Source: DATMXT01 sp035560415 (GTDB taxonomy: Bacteria; Bacillota; Clostridia; Oscillospirales; Feifaniaceae). Taken from it: a stretch of 11,119 bases of DNA. Positions within the stretch are counted from its first letter, which is position 1, and each line of letters begins with the position of its first letter. This document shows positions 4,638 through 11,092 of the stretch, in pieces. The DNA is taken from contig DATMZG010000111.1 in NCBI GenBank assembly GCA_035560415.1, positions 1-11,119 of the forward strand, written 5' to 3'. Below the pieces are notes generated by a model, which searched no databases, was not told the origin of the DNA, and saw only the letters and a program-made list of their open reading frames with translations. The position numbers and the translations under genes are program-made.

Positions 4638-6818
4638 ATGGCCAAGACAAAACAGAAGCCCACGCACTACGAGGAGAACTACACCGACCAGCCCATCACG
4701 CGGGCGCTTGAAAATAACTACATGCCCTACGCCATGTCGGTCATCGTCTCCCGCGCCATCCCCGAGGTCGACGGCTTCAAGCCCTCCCACAGAAAGCTCT
4801 TATACACCATGTTCAAAATGGGCCTTTTGACGGGCGACCGCACCAAGTCGGCCAACGTCGTCGGCTCCACCATGAAACTGAATCCGCACGGTGACGCCGC
4901 CATTTACGACACGATGGTGCGCCTGACCCGCGACTACGACGCGCTGCTGACCCCCTATGTCGACTCCAAGGGCAACTTCGGCAAGGTCTTCTCCCGCGAC
5001 ATGGCCTGGGCCGCCGCCCGGTACACCGAGGTCAAGCTCGACGCCTTTTGCACCCAGCTCTTTGCCGGCATTGACAAAAACGCCGTCGACATGGTCGACA
5101 ACTACGACGGCTCCATGAAGGAGCCGGTGCTGCTGCCGACCACCTATCCCAACATCCTGGTCAACGCCAACCAGGGCATCGCGGTCGGCATGGCCTCCAA
5201 CATCTGCTCCTTCAACCTGGCCGAAGTCTGCGACACGGCGGTGGCCGTCATTGAAAACCCCGAGCACAACCTGCTCGCAACCCTGCTCGCCCCCGACTTC
5301 TCGCAGGGGGCGGCGCTTGTCTACAACCCGGACGAGCTTGCGGCCATCTACGAGACGGGGCGGGGCTCCTTCCGGCTGCGGGCCAAGTACGAAGTACAGG
5401 ACGGCATGATTGTCATCACCGAAATTCCCTACACGACGACGGTGGAGGCCGTTGTCGACAAGGTGGTGGAGCTCTCCAAAACGGGCAAGCTGCGGGAGGT
5501 CGCCGACATCCGGGACGAGGTTGACCGCACCGGCCTCAAAATCGCGGTTGAGCTGCGCCGGGGCGCCGACCCCGACAAGGTCATGCAAAAGCTCTTTAAA
5601 CTGACGACGCTGGAGGACACCTTCTCCTGCAACTTCAACGTGCTCGTTGACGGCGTGCCCAAAGTGATGGGGGTCAGAGAGCTCTTAAACGAGTGGACCT
5701 CCTTCCGGCTGGCCTGCCTGCGCCGCACATTGACATTCGACGCCGAGTCCATGGCCAAAAAGCTGCACCTGCTCGAGGGGCTAAAGGTCATTTTGCTCGA
5801 CATCGACCGTGCGGTGCGCATCATTCGGGAGACTGAGGAGGAGGGCGAGGTCGTCCCCAACCTCATGATCGGATTTGGCGTGGACGAGGAGCAGGCCGAG
5901 TATATCGCCGAAATCAAGCTGCGGGCCTTAAACCGCGAGCACGTCCTCACCCGCCTCAAAGAGGTGGATAAGCTCGCCGCAGACCTTGCGGCGCTGCGGG
6001 CGGAGCTCGCCAGCGAGGCGCGGCTTGTGGCCCGCATCGTCAGAGAACTGAAGGAAATCAAAAAGAAATACGGAGCCCCGCGTAAAACCGAAATTCTCTA
6101 CGACGCGCAGCCGGCCACCGAGCTTGTGGAGGAAGTCGCCGACTACGCCGTCACGGCTTTTATCACCCGCGAGGGCTATTTCAAAAAAATCACGCCGCAG
6201 TCCCTCCGCATGAGCGGCGAGCACCGGCTCAAGGAGGGGGACGAGATTGTCCAGGCCGTCGAGACCACCAACCGGGCCGAGCTCATCGTCTTCTCATCGG
6301 GCGGCTTTGCCTACAAGGCGAAACTTGCCGACTTTGAGGACGGGAAGACCTCTGTCATGGGGGTCTACCTGCCCTCCAAGCTCGGCTTTGACGAGGGCGA
6401 GAGCGTCGTGGGCGCCGTCGTCACGGCCGACTACGAGGGCTGTGTCAACTTCTTCTTTGAAAACGGAAAGGCGGCCAGGGTCCCGCTGCCCTCCTACGCC
6501 ACAAAGACCAACCGCCGCAAGCTGACGGGCGCCTATTCCACCAAGTCCCCGCTCATCGGCATCACGTCAGGCGACGGGGATGTCATCTTGACCGCCACCT
6601 CCGGCAAAGTGCTGCTGCTCTGCCCCGCCGCCGTTCCTTCGAAGTCGGCGAGGGACACGGGGGGCGTACAGGTCATGCGCTTTACAGCCCGCCACAAGCT
6701 CGCCTTGGCCACGCCCTACCTGCCGGGGTCGCTTGCCGCCCCCGACCGGCACCGCGCCAAGAACCTGCCGGCGGCGGGCGCCCTGCCGGAGCCCGAGCGC
6801 CAGCTTGAACTTGAGTGA
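4638..6818 (+). CDS. Type IIA DNA topoisomerase subunit A (ParC/GyrA family, divergent)
   Basis: The 726-aa protein is the DNA cleavage/rejoining subunit paired with the upstream gene. Only 14 bases separate the two, with a GAGGGGGG SD at 4622-4629 overlapping the upstream stop, so translation is likely coupled. The N-terminal Y31-A-M-S-V-I-V-S-R-A-I-P and the breakage region are recognisable. The catalytic pair is R128-Y129, in A-A-A-R-Y-T-E. The helix that sets quinolone response reads N82-P-H-G-D-A-A-I-Y-D91: Ala87 aligns with E. coli GyrA Ser83, and Asn82 with the first His of HPHGD. A charged coiled coil spans about 420-470. A shortened beta-pinwheel follows (about 485-700) with repeated Gly-rich strands, then a Pro/Ala/Glu tail. 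I see no QRRGGKG-type GyrA box, so relaxation or decatenation is inferred rather than supercoiling. Confidence 0.9.
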   Translation: MAKTKQKPTHYEENYTDQPITRALENNYMPYAMSVIVSRAIPEVDGFKPSHRKLLYTMFKMGLLTGDRTKSANVVGSTMKLNPHGDAAIYDTMVRLTRDYDALLTPYVDSKGNFGKVFSRDMAWAAARYTEVKLDAFCTQLFAGIDKNAVDMVDNYDGSMKEPVLLPTTYPNILVNANQGIAVGMASNICSFNLAEVCDTAVAVIENPEHNLLATLLAPDFSQGAALVYNPDELAAIYETGRGSFRLRAKYEVQDGMIVITEIPYTTTVEAVVDKVVELSKTGKLREVADIRDEVDRTGLKIAVELRRGADPDKVMQKLFKLTTLEDTFSCNFNVLVDGVPKVMGVRELLNEWTSFRLACLRRTLTFDAESMAKKLHLLEGLKVILLDIDRAVRIIRETEEEGEVVPNLMIGFGVDEEQAEYIAEIKLRALNREHVLTRLKEVDKLAADLAALRAELASEARLVARIVRELKEIKKKYGAPRKTEILYDAQPATELVEEVADYAVTAFITREGYFKKITPQSLRMSGEHRLKEGDEIVQAVETTNRAELIVFSSGGFAYKAKLADFEDGKTSVMGVYLPSKLGFDEGESVVGAVVTADYEGCVNFFFENGKAARVPLPSYATKTNRRKLTGAYSTKSPLIGITSGDGDVILTATSGKVLLLCPAAVPSKSARDTGGVQVMRFTARHKLALATPYLPGSLAAPDRHRAKNLPAAGALPEPERQLELE

Positions 6819-6837
6819 CTTGGGGTTTTTGCGCACG

Positions 6838-6874
6838 ACAAAAAGGCCGGCGCCATTGCGCGCCGGTCTTTTGT
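6838..6874. terminator. Bidirectional terminator between the topoisomerase operon and the small gene
   Basis: ACAAAAAGGCCGGCGC pairs with GCGCCGGTCTTTTGT around a short loop, with one wobble and one bulged A. The A-rich and T-rich flanks let it act on both strands. It lies between converging genes, 20 bases after the topoisomerase stop and 16 bases past the minus-strand stop. Confidence 0.8.
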
Positions 6875-6889
6875 TCGTATTGTCAGTAA

Positions 6890-7084
6890 CTACTTGCAGT
6901 CCTTGGATGTGCCGCCCTTGTTGCTCTGTGTGTTTGTAGTGTTGTTCATGTTTCCGGCGCTGTTCGGGTTGTTCGCGTTGGTCGTGTTGGTCGTGTTGCC
7001 CGCGTTGCCGGAGGGATTCGAGGGATCGTAGCCGCCGCCTTTGGAACCCTTGTTCGAAGAAAACTTCTTATCCTTATCGCTCAT
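6890..7084 (-). CDS. Asn/Thr/Gly/Ser-rich hydrophilic small protein, unknown function
   Basis: The 64-aa protein has ATG at 7084 with an excellent SD (GGGAGGTG) seven bases upstream on the minus strand, and it ends in TAG just before a bidirectional terminator. I therefore take it as a real gene, although its family is not recognised. The N-terminus is charged (M-S-D-K-D-K-K-F). Residues 16-58 are low complexity: Asn, Gly, Ser and Thr make up 40 of 64 residues, 14 of them Asn. A single Cys sits next to last at position 63. There is no signal peptide, membrane segment or hydrophobic core, so the chain is probably disordered. The composition recalls small hydrophilic spore proteins such as the gamma-type SASP, but no SASP signature is visible and I do not claim that function. 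A 9-bp perfect tandem repeat (6981-6998) lies in the Asn/Thr part. Confidence 0.65.
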   Translation of the reverse strand: MSDKDKKFSSNKGSKGGGYDPSNPSGNAGNTTNTTNANNPNSAGNMNNTTNTQSNKGGTSKDCK

Positions 7085-7216
7085 ACTTTTTCACCTCCCT
7101 GCTGCTATGTTGAGAACAGCCCCGCCGCGAAAGCCGAGGGGCACAATGACAGGGCTTTCCTTTGCCTTATGATTTGCCTGCGCAGCCTTAAATATTCCAA
7201 ATTTACGTTTTTTATT
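7085..7216. other. Divergent intergenic region upstream of the small gene and yebC
   Basis: This stretch holds the SD of the minus-strand small gene (about 7092-7099) and a spaced inverted repeat, GAAAGCC at 7129-7135 with GGCTTTC at 7153-7159. I could not find a convincing sigma-A promoter for the small gene. A very weak sporulation-type -35/-10 resemblance around 7147-7175 on the minus strand is not good enough to call. Confidence 0.4.
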
Positions 7217-7245
7217 GAAATGATTTTTCCCGTATGATAAAATTG
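7217..7245 (+). promoter_or_regulatory. Promoter of yebC
   Basis: TTGAAA (7217-7222) and TAAAAT (7240-7245) are separated by 17 bases. The predicted start near 7252 leaves a leader of about 22 bases that carries the AAGGAG SD at 7261-7266. Confidence 0.65.
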
Positions 7246-7273
7246 TCTCAATTTAGAACTAAGGAGCAGTTAT

Positions 7274-7999
7274 ATGTCCGGTCATTCCAAATGGAAGAAC
7301 ATCATGCATAAAAAGGAGAAGGCCGACTCCCAGCGGGCCAAGATCTTCACGAAGATCGGCCGCGAAATCTCGGTCTGCGTCAAACAGGGGGGGCCGGACC
7401 CGGCCGCCAACTCCAAGCTGCGGGACCTCATCGTCAAAGCCCGCGGCAACAACGTGCCGATGGACAACATCGACCGCCTCATCAAGAAGGCGTCGGGCGA
7501 CGGCGCCGCCGACAACTACGAGGACATCACATACGAGGGCTACGGCCCCTGCGGCGTCGCCATCATCGTCGAGGCGCTGACCGACAACCGCAACCGCACG
7601 GCCGGCGACATGCGGCATTATTTCGATAAATACGGCGGAAATCTCGGGCAGTCCGGCTCTGTCGGCTGGATGTTCAAGCGGCGGGGCGAACTCGTCATTG
7701 AGGCCGAGGACAAGGACGCCGACACCGTCATGGAGGCGGCGCTCGAGTGCGGAGCCGAGGACTTTGAGGACGACGGCGAAGTCTTCACCGTCGTCACCTC
7801 CGAGGACGACTTCGGGGCGGTGCGGGACGCGATGGAGAAGGCCGGCTACGAGTTCCTCGAGGCCGACGTCGTCATGTCGCCGACGACCTGGACCAAAATC
7901 ACGGATGAAGAGCTTGCGGCAAAGATGGAGAAGCTGCTCGAACTTCTCGATGAGCACGACGACGTGCAAAACGTCTGGCACAACTGGGACGAGGATTGA
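7274..7999 (+). CDS. yebC: YebC/PmpR/TACO1-family protein
   Basis: The 241-aa protein is a full-length YebC-family member and carries the family signature at its N-terminus: M1-S-G-H-S-K-W-K-N-I, then R21-A-K-I-F-T-K-I-G-R-E-I and G39-G-P-D-P-A-A-N-S-K-L-R50. Further conserved elements are N60-V-P-M-D-N-I and the middle domain Y87-E-G-Y-G-P-x-G-V-A, D104-N-R-N-R-T and G127-S-V-G-W-M-F. The C-terminal domain is strongly acidic. The family was long annotated as a DNA-binding transcriptional regulator. Mitochondrial TACO1 and more recent bacterial work instead point to a cytoplasmic translation factor that helps ribosomes through difficult, proline-rich stretches. The ATG at 7274 follows AAGGAG with a 7-base spacer. 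The gene is monocistronic, with its own promoter and terminator. Confidence 0.96.
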   Translation: MSGHSKWKNIMHKKEKADSQRAKIFTKIGREISVCVKQGGPDPAANSKLRDLIVKARGNNVPMDNIDRLIKKASGDGAADNYEDITYEGYGPCGVAIIVEALTDNRNRTAGDMRHYFDKYGGNLGQSGSVGWMFKRRGELVIEAEDKDADTVMEAALECGAEDFEDDGEVFTVVTSEDDFGAVRDAMEKAGYEFLEADVVMSPTTWTKITDEELAAKMEKLLELLDEHDDVQNVWHNWDED

Positions 8000-8008
8000 T
8001 TATTGATG

Positions 8009-8038
8009 AAAAAAGGCCCCCGACGGGGGGCCTTTTTT
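8009..8038. terminator. Bidirectional terminator between yebC and the amidohydrolase gene
   Basis: AAAAAAGGCCCCC and GGGGGCCTTTTTT form a perfect 13-bp stem around a 4-base loop. The A run and T run make it functional on either strand. It serves yebC on the plus strand and the converging amidohydrolase on the minus strand, 29 bases past that gene's stop. Confidence 0.9.
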
Positions 8039-8067
8039 GACTTATGGAATGATTGCTTGCGGTATGA

Positions 8068-9345
8068 TTACTCCGCCAGTCCCGCCAGTTTCAGCCACTT
8101 CTTGCCGCCCATGAGCTCTTCAATGGGGGTCAAGTCGGGCGTAAACTCAAAGCTGCCCTCAAAGTCCATGAAGTCGAGCGCGTATTGCAGCGTGACGGCG
8201 GCTCCCCCGAACAGCGCCTCTTCGTCGATGTCGAAATAGACGTTGTGGTGGTCGGCGCCGGAGCCTGCCGCCTCGTTTGCGATGCCGAGGAAGACGAGCA
8301 GTCCCGGGGCCCGCTTGTTGTAGAGCGCCATGCACTCGGAGGCCATCCAGGGCTCGCAGGAGGCGACGCCGCCGTCGCCCAAAATCTTGCGAATGGCGCC
8401 CTCAGCAATGCGGGAGGCGACGGGGTTGTTGACGACCGCCATATCGCGGGGCGCGTACATGTTGACTTTAAAGGTGGTGCCGTGCTTTTTGCAGCAGTCC
8501 TCAAAGGTCTTCATGAGCTCTTTTGTCCAGTACTCGCCGACCTTGTCCCAGTCGAGAATGCGCAGGTTGCCCTTGAAAGTGAGCTCGTCGGGAATGATGT
8601 TGCCGACGGTGCCAAACTGGGTGGCGCCGATGCACAGGGTCACGGGGTAGAAGGGGTTGGCCCGCACCGCGAGCTTCTCCTTCAAAGTGGCATAGATGTC
8701 GCAGAAAGTGTCAAGCGGGTTGTTGGCGAGGTCGGGCCGGCTGCCGTGTCCGCCCTGCCCCTTGATCGTGACGTCGTAGGAGAAGGGGCCCGACATGCGG
8801 GGGCCCGCGTCGACCGAGACCGTCCCGGTCTTCATCGAAGCTTTGAGGTGGATGACCCACGCGCCGTCGTAGTGGTAGTTCGCGTCGAGCTCTTTTGCGA
8901 GCGCCATGATGCCGCCGAACAGCTCTTCGGCCTGCTCGAAGACCAGGATATACTTGCCCTTCATGTCGGCCTTATTGGCCACAATGACCTTGGCCGCCGC
9001 AAGCAGCATGGCGACGTGCCCGTCGTGTCCGCAAGCGTGCATGGCGCCCGGGTTCTTCGACTTGCAGGCGCGGGGCCCCTTGAGGTTGTCGTCTGTCTCC
9101 TGCATGGGCAGGGCGTCGATATCGGCCCGGATGAGCAGCGTCTTGCCGGGCTTGCCGCAGGTGATTTCGGCGATGATGCCGCCGTCTTTGACATACTTGT
9201 GTGGAATCCCGATGGCGTCGAGCTGCCCTTCGATGTACTTGATGGTCTCAAACTCCTTGAGGCCCACCTCGGGATGCTCGTGCAGGTGCCGGCGCACCTC
9301 CACTATGTAGTCCTTTTGCCCTTCGATCAGTTTCTTTACGTCCAT
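8068..9345 (-). CDS. M20 family metallopeptidase/amidohydrolase (N-acyl amino acid hydrolase-like)
   Basis: The 425-aa protein has the features of the M20D amidohydrolases (hippurate, N-acetyl- or N-acyl-amino acid hydrolases and relatives), cytoplasmic enzymes using one or two metal ions. It has R73-A-D-I-D-A-L-P and the metal-binding H103-A-C-G-H-D108. The catalytic glutamate region is E138-Q-A-E-E141, where the family usually has F-Q-P-A-E-E. H166 follows. The dimerisation (lid) domain contains G196-Q-G-G-H-G-S-R-P. Near the C-terminus M334-A-S-E-C aligns with the usual MGSEDF, and H366-H367 precede F371-D-I-D-E-E. The ATG at 9345 follows AAAGGGG on the minus strand. The gene lies 67 bases downstream of an aminotransferase in the same direction, so an operon for acylated amino acid or peptide use is inferred. 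The substrate cannot be named. The changes at Pro139 (to Gln) and MGSEDF may mark a separate subgroup. Confidence 0.88.
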   Translation of the reverse strand: MDVKKLIEGQKDYIVEVRRHLHEHPEVGLKEFETIKYIEGQLDAIGIPHKYVKDGGIIAEITCGKPGKTLLIRADIDALPMQETDDNLKGPRACKSKNPGAMHACGHDGHVAMLLAAAKVIVANKADMKGKYILVFEQAEELFGGIMALAKELDANYHYDGAWVIHLKASMKTGTVSVDAGPRMSGPFSYDVTIKGQGGHGSRPDLANNPLDTFCDIYATLKEKLAVRANPFYPVTLCIGATQFGTVGNIIPDELTFKGNLRILDWDKVGEYWTKELMKTFEDCCKKHGTTFKVNMYAPRDMAVVNNPVASRIAEGAIRKILGDGGVASCEPWMASECMALYNKRAPGLLVFLGIANEAAGSGADHHNVYFDIDEEALFGGAAVTLQYALDFMDFEGSFEFTPDLTPIEELMGGKKWLKLAGLAE

Positions 9346-9374
9346 AAGACACCCCTTTATATCATTTTTGGAAC

Positions 9375-9389
9375 CGCAATATTATTGCG
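9375..9389. repeat. 15-bp palindrome between aminotransferase and amidohydrolase genes
   Basis: CGCAATA-T-TATTGCG is a perfect inverted repeat with 7-bp arms around one central base. It lies in the 67-base gap of the minus-strand gene pair, about 30 bases upstream of the amidohydrolase start. It could be a protein-binding site or a small mRNA hairpin. It lacks the T-tract of a terminator. Confidence 0.45.
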
Positions 9390-9412
9390 CCCAAAGGCGC
9401 TCTCATTCGGCC

Positions 9413-10531
9413 TCACAGGGCGGCAAGCCACTGCGAGAAAATGGAAAGTCCCCGCTCAAGGTCCTGCCGGTTGTTGGCAAAGCCGATGCGCAGGCATTTC
9501 TCCATGTCAAAGCAGCTGCCCGGCAGCAGCATGACGCCGGTGTCCTCCTGGAGGCGCCGGCAGAGCACGGGCGAGGGCATGTCGAGGTCGTAGTGCAGCA
9601 GCGTCACGGTGCCGGCCTTCGGCTTTGTGTAGTGGATGTGGGGCTCACGAGCCACCCAGTCGTCGAGAATTGCAAGGTGCTCCCGGCAGATGGAGAGCGA
9701 GCGCGCGAGAATTTTCTCCTTGTTTTCAAGCGCGAGGGCGGCTAAGTAGTCGTCAATCATTCCGACACTGATGACGTGGTAATCCCGCATATGGGCCAGC
9801 ATTTCGATGACCTCGGCCGGTGCCGCCACCCAGCCGACCCGCAGCCCCGCGAGCGAAAAGGGCTTGGACATGGTGCCGGTCGAAATGCCCTTCTCGTAGA
9901 GGTCGGCGACCGAGGGCGAAAACGGGTCGCCCTCGTGGGAAAGCCCGCGGTAGGCCTCGTCACAGAGCAGCCACGCGCCGCAGGCGCGGGCGATCTCGAC
10001 AATTGCCGAAAGTGTGTCCTCGTCGATCAGGGCGCCCGTGGGGTTGTTTGGGTTATTTATGCAAATCATTTTTGTGCCGGGCGCCGCAAGCCGGCGCAGC
10101 TCGTCGAGGTCGGGCTGCCACCCGAGTTCCTCTTTGAGCCGGCAGAGCGACACTTTGGCGCCGATTGACTCCGGAATGGAGTAGTGCTGCTGGTAGGTCG
10201 GCACAACTGTGACGACGTGGTCGCCGGGCTCAATGATCCCCGTAAGAGTCAGGGCGTTTGCGCCGATGGCGCCGTGCATGACCGAAATCCGCTCGGGGGG
10301 TACGGTTTTGTATAGGGAGGAAATGGCCTCCCGCAGCCGCTGTGAGCCGTCAATTGCGCCGTAAGTCAGCTTCATGGCCAGAATGTCCTGAATGGCTTTG
10401 TCTCCCGCGCCCGTCAGCTCGAGCAGCTGTTTCACGGTCAGCGACTCCACGCAGGTCTCGGCCAGATTGCAGGTTGCCCAGGTCTCATAGGCGTTCATCC
10501 ACATCTCAACGCCAAAATCCCGTATTTTCAA
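9413..10531 (-). CDS. Fold-type I PLP-dependent aminotransferase (class I/II)
   Basis: From the preferred start the protein has 372 residues, normal for class I/II aminotransferases, which exchange amino groups via pyridoxal phosphate in the cytoplasm. Visible landmarks are N160-P-N-N-P-T-G166, D191-E-A-Y194 (cofactor ring and phenolic contacts), the Schiff-base lysine K223 in T220-M-S-K-P-F-S-L-A-G-L-R231, and R348 in L-R-I-G-F, which binds the substrate carboxylate. The start is taken as TTG at 10531 because GGAGGT (10540-10545, minus strand) lies eight bases upstream. The frame continues open to 10657, but that extension runs through the SD and into the tRNA region. The N-terminus (M-K-I-R-D-F-G-V-E-M-W-M-N-A-Y-E) is reminiscent of clostridial aminotransferases annotated as similar to capreomycidine synthase. 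That is a memory-based impression. The amino donor and acceptor are unknown. Confidence 0.85.
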   Translation of the reverse strand: MKIRDFGVEMWMNAYETWATCNLAETCVESLTVKQLLELTGAGDKAIQDILAMKLTYGAIDGSQRLREAISSLYKTVPPERISVMHGAIGANALTLTGIIEPGDHVVTVVPTYQQHYSIPESIGAKVSLCRLKEELGWQPDLDELRRLAAPGTKMICINNPNNPTGALIDEDTLSAIVEIARACGAWLLCDEAYRGLSHEGDPFSPSVADLYEKGISTGTMSKPFSLAGLRVGWVAAPAEVIEMLAHMRDYHVISVGMIDDYLAALALENKEKILARSLSICREHLAILDDWVAREPHIHYTKPKAGTVTLLHYDLDMPSPVLCRRLQEDTGVMLLPGSCFDMEKCLRIGFANNRQDLERGLSIFSQWLAAL

Positions 10532-10552
10532 TAAAATGCACCTCCGCTCATA

Positions 10553-10561
10553 ATCATACCA
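10553..10561 (-). promoter_or_regulatory. Extended -10 promoter of the aminotransferase-amidohydrolase operon (putative)
   Basis: On the minus strand TGG-TATGAT is an extended -10 element. No well-spaced -35 box is seen: TTGTGG lies 20 bases upstream, which is too far. The start would be near 10546, giving a very short leader that begins at the SD. The tRNA promoter diverges from this region. Confidence 0.4.
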
Positions 10562-10601
10562 TACGCAGGCCAGCAATGCCACAATTTTTTCACGAAAAGG
10601 G

Positions 10602-10630
10602 TTGCTTTTTGGACAGGTCCATGGTATTAT
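10602..10630 (+). promoter_or_regulatory. Promoter of the tRNA-Arg gene
   Basis: TTGCTT (10602-10607) and TATTAT (10625-10630) are separated by 17 bases. Transcription would start near 10637, about 13 bases before the mature 5' end. Confidence 0.7.
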
Positions 10631-10649
10631 GTTTCTTGTTCCGCGACGG

Positions 10650-10726
10650 GCGCCCATAGCTCAGCCGGATAGAGTGTTTGGCTACGAACCAAAAGGTCAC
10701 AGGTTCGAGTCCTGTTGGGCGCGCCA
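10650..10726 (+). tRNA. tRNA-Arg (anticodon ACG), CCA encoded
   Basis: A complete 77-base cloverleaf is present. The acceptor GCGCCCA (10650-10656) pairs with TGGGCGC (10716-10722), followed by discriminator G and an encoded CCA. The D stem is GCTC with GAGT, with G-T as its first pair. The anticodon stem TTTGG/CCAAA holds the loop CTACGAA, with anticodon ACG at 10684-10686. The T arm is ACAGG-TTCGAGT-CCTGT. A34 is expected to be deaminated to inosine by TadA, so that the tRNA reads CGU, CGC and CGA. It is a single-gene transcript with its own promoter and terminator. Confidence 0.98.
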
Positions 10727-10731
10727 GAATG

Positions 10732-10766
10732 AAAAGCTCCGCAACCTTTGGTTGCGGAGCTTTTTT
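10732..10766. terminator. Bidirectional terminator after tRNA-Arg
   Basis: A perfect 15-bp stem, 10732-10746 with 10750-10764, has a TTT loop and continues into T residues. The A-rich side lets it serve the converging AbrB-type gene, which stops three bases further on. Confidence 0.9.
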
Positions 10767-10768
10767 CG

Positions 10769-11092
10769 CTAAAAGGCGCACTGTGGACCTCCGCCATGCG
10801 CAAAGGCGCCGTCGGCCGCCGACAGACGGCGCAGGAGATCCAGCGCCAAAAACATGTCCCGGTCCGACAGTCCGCCCAAAATTTCCGTCAGCTCTGCTGC
10901 GACAGGATTGCCGTGTCCGAGTTCAACCGGTGCGGCGTTTTCGTCTTCCCATTCATGCAATAAAATGTACCGGCCGAACCGGCTGATTTCGATTTCTGTG
11001 CCGCTCGTCCAGCCCAGCACCCGCCTCATCCCGACCGGCACGACAATTCTTCCCAGACAGTCAAGCTTCCTGACGCTTCCGCTCTGTCTCAT
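10769..11092 (-). CDS. AbrB/SpoVT/MazE-family transcriptional regulator
   Basis: In this 107-aa protein residues about 5-48 form an AbrB-type swapped-hairpin DNA-binding domain: S6-V-R-K-L-D-C-L-G-R-I-V-V-P-V matches the family pattern VRKxDxLGRxVIPxxxRRxLG, and R23-R-V-L-G and E34-I-E-I follow. Such proteins bind DNA as dimers or tetramers and often repress transition-state or sporulation genes in Firmicutes. The C-terminal half (about 62-95) is predicted to be helical. It is not the usual short AbrB tail, and its role is unknown. The ATG at 11092 follows GGGAGGAG on the minus strand. A TATATT at 11113-11118 could be its -10 box, with the -35 box outside the window. The stop lies next to the tRNA terminator. 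It is most likely a chromosomal regulator, since no toxin partner is seen downstream, but a MazE-like role cannot be excluded because the upstream side is cut off. Confidence 0.85.
   Translation of the reverse strand: MRQSGSVRKLDCLGRIVVPVGMRRVLGWTSGTEIEISRFGRYILLHEWEDENAAPVELGHGNPVAAELTEILGGLSDRDMFLALDLLRRLSAADGAFAHGGGPQCAF

Noticed and set aside
4800..5588. Minus-strand open frame opposite the topoisomerase A gene
   Set aside because: Shadow frame lying over the conserved catalytic region of the real gene, without an SD.
7140..7180. Sigma-G-like promoter for the small Asn-rich gene
   Set aside because: The best minus-strand match (TCATA, 19 bases, CATTGTG) departs from consensus in spacing and in both boxes, so it is no better than chance.
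7259..7981. Minus-strand open frame opposite yebC
   Set aside because: It exactly mirrors a full-length YebC family member and has no SD.
8185..9534. Long plus-strand open frame (449 codons) opposite the amidohydrolase gene
   Set aside because: It mirrors a clear M20 gene in GC-rich DNA, has no SD and no recognisable domain, and the minus strand explains the region fully.
10532..10657. N-terminal extension of the aminotransferase to an ATG at 10657
   Set aside because: It would overlap the tRNA, run through the SD and lie upstream of the likely promoter. TTG at 10531 has correct SD spacing.
10769..11092. MazE-like antitoxin reading of the AbrB-family gene
   Set aside because: No toxin-like gene follows it. 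The next element downstream is a terminator and a tRNA on the other strand. The upstream side is outside the window, so this is not fully excluded.
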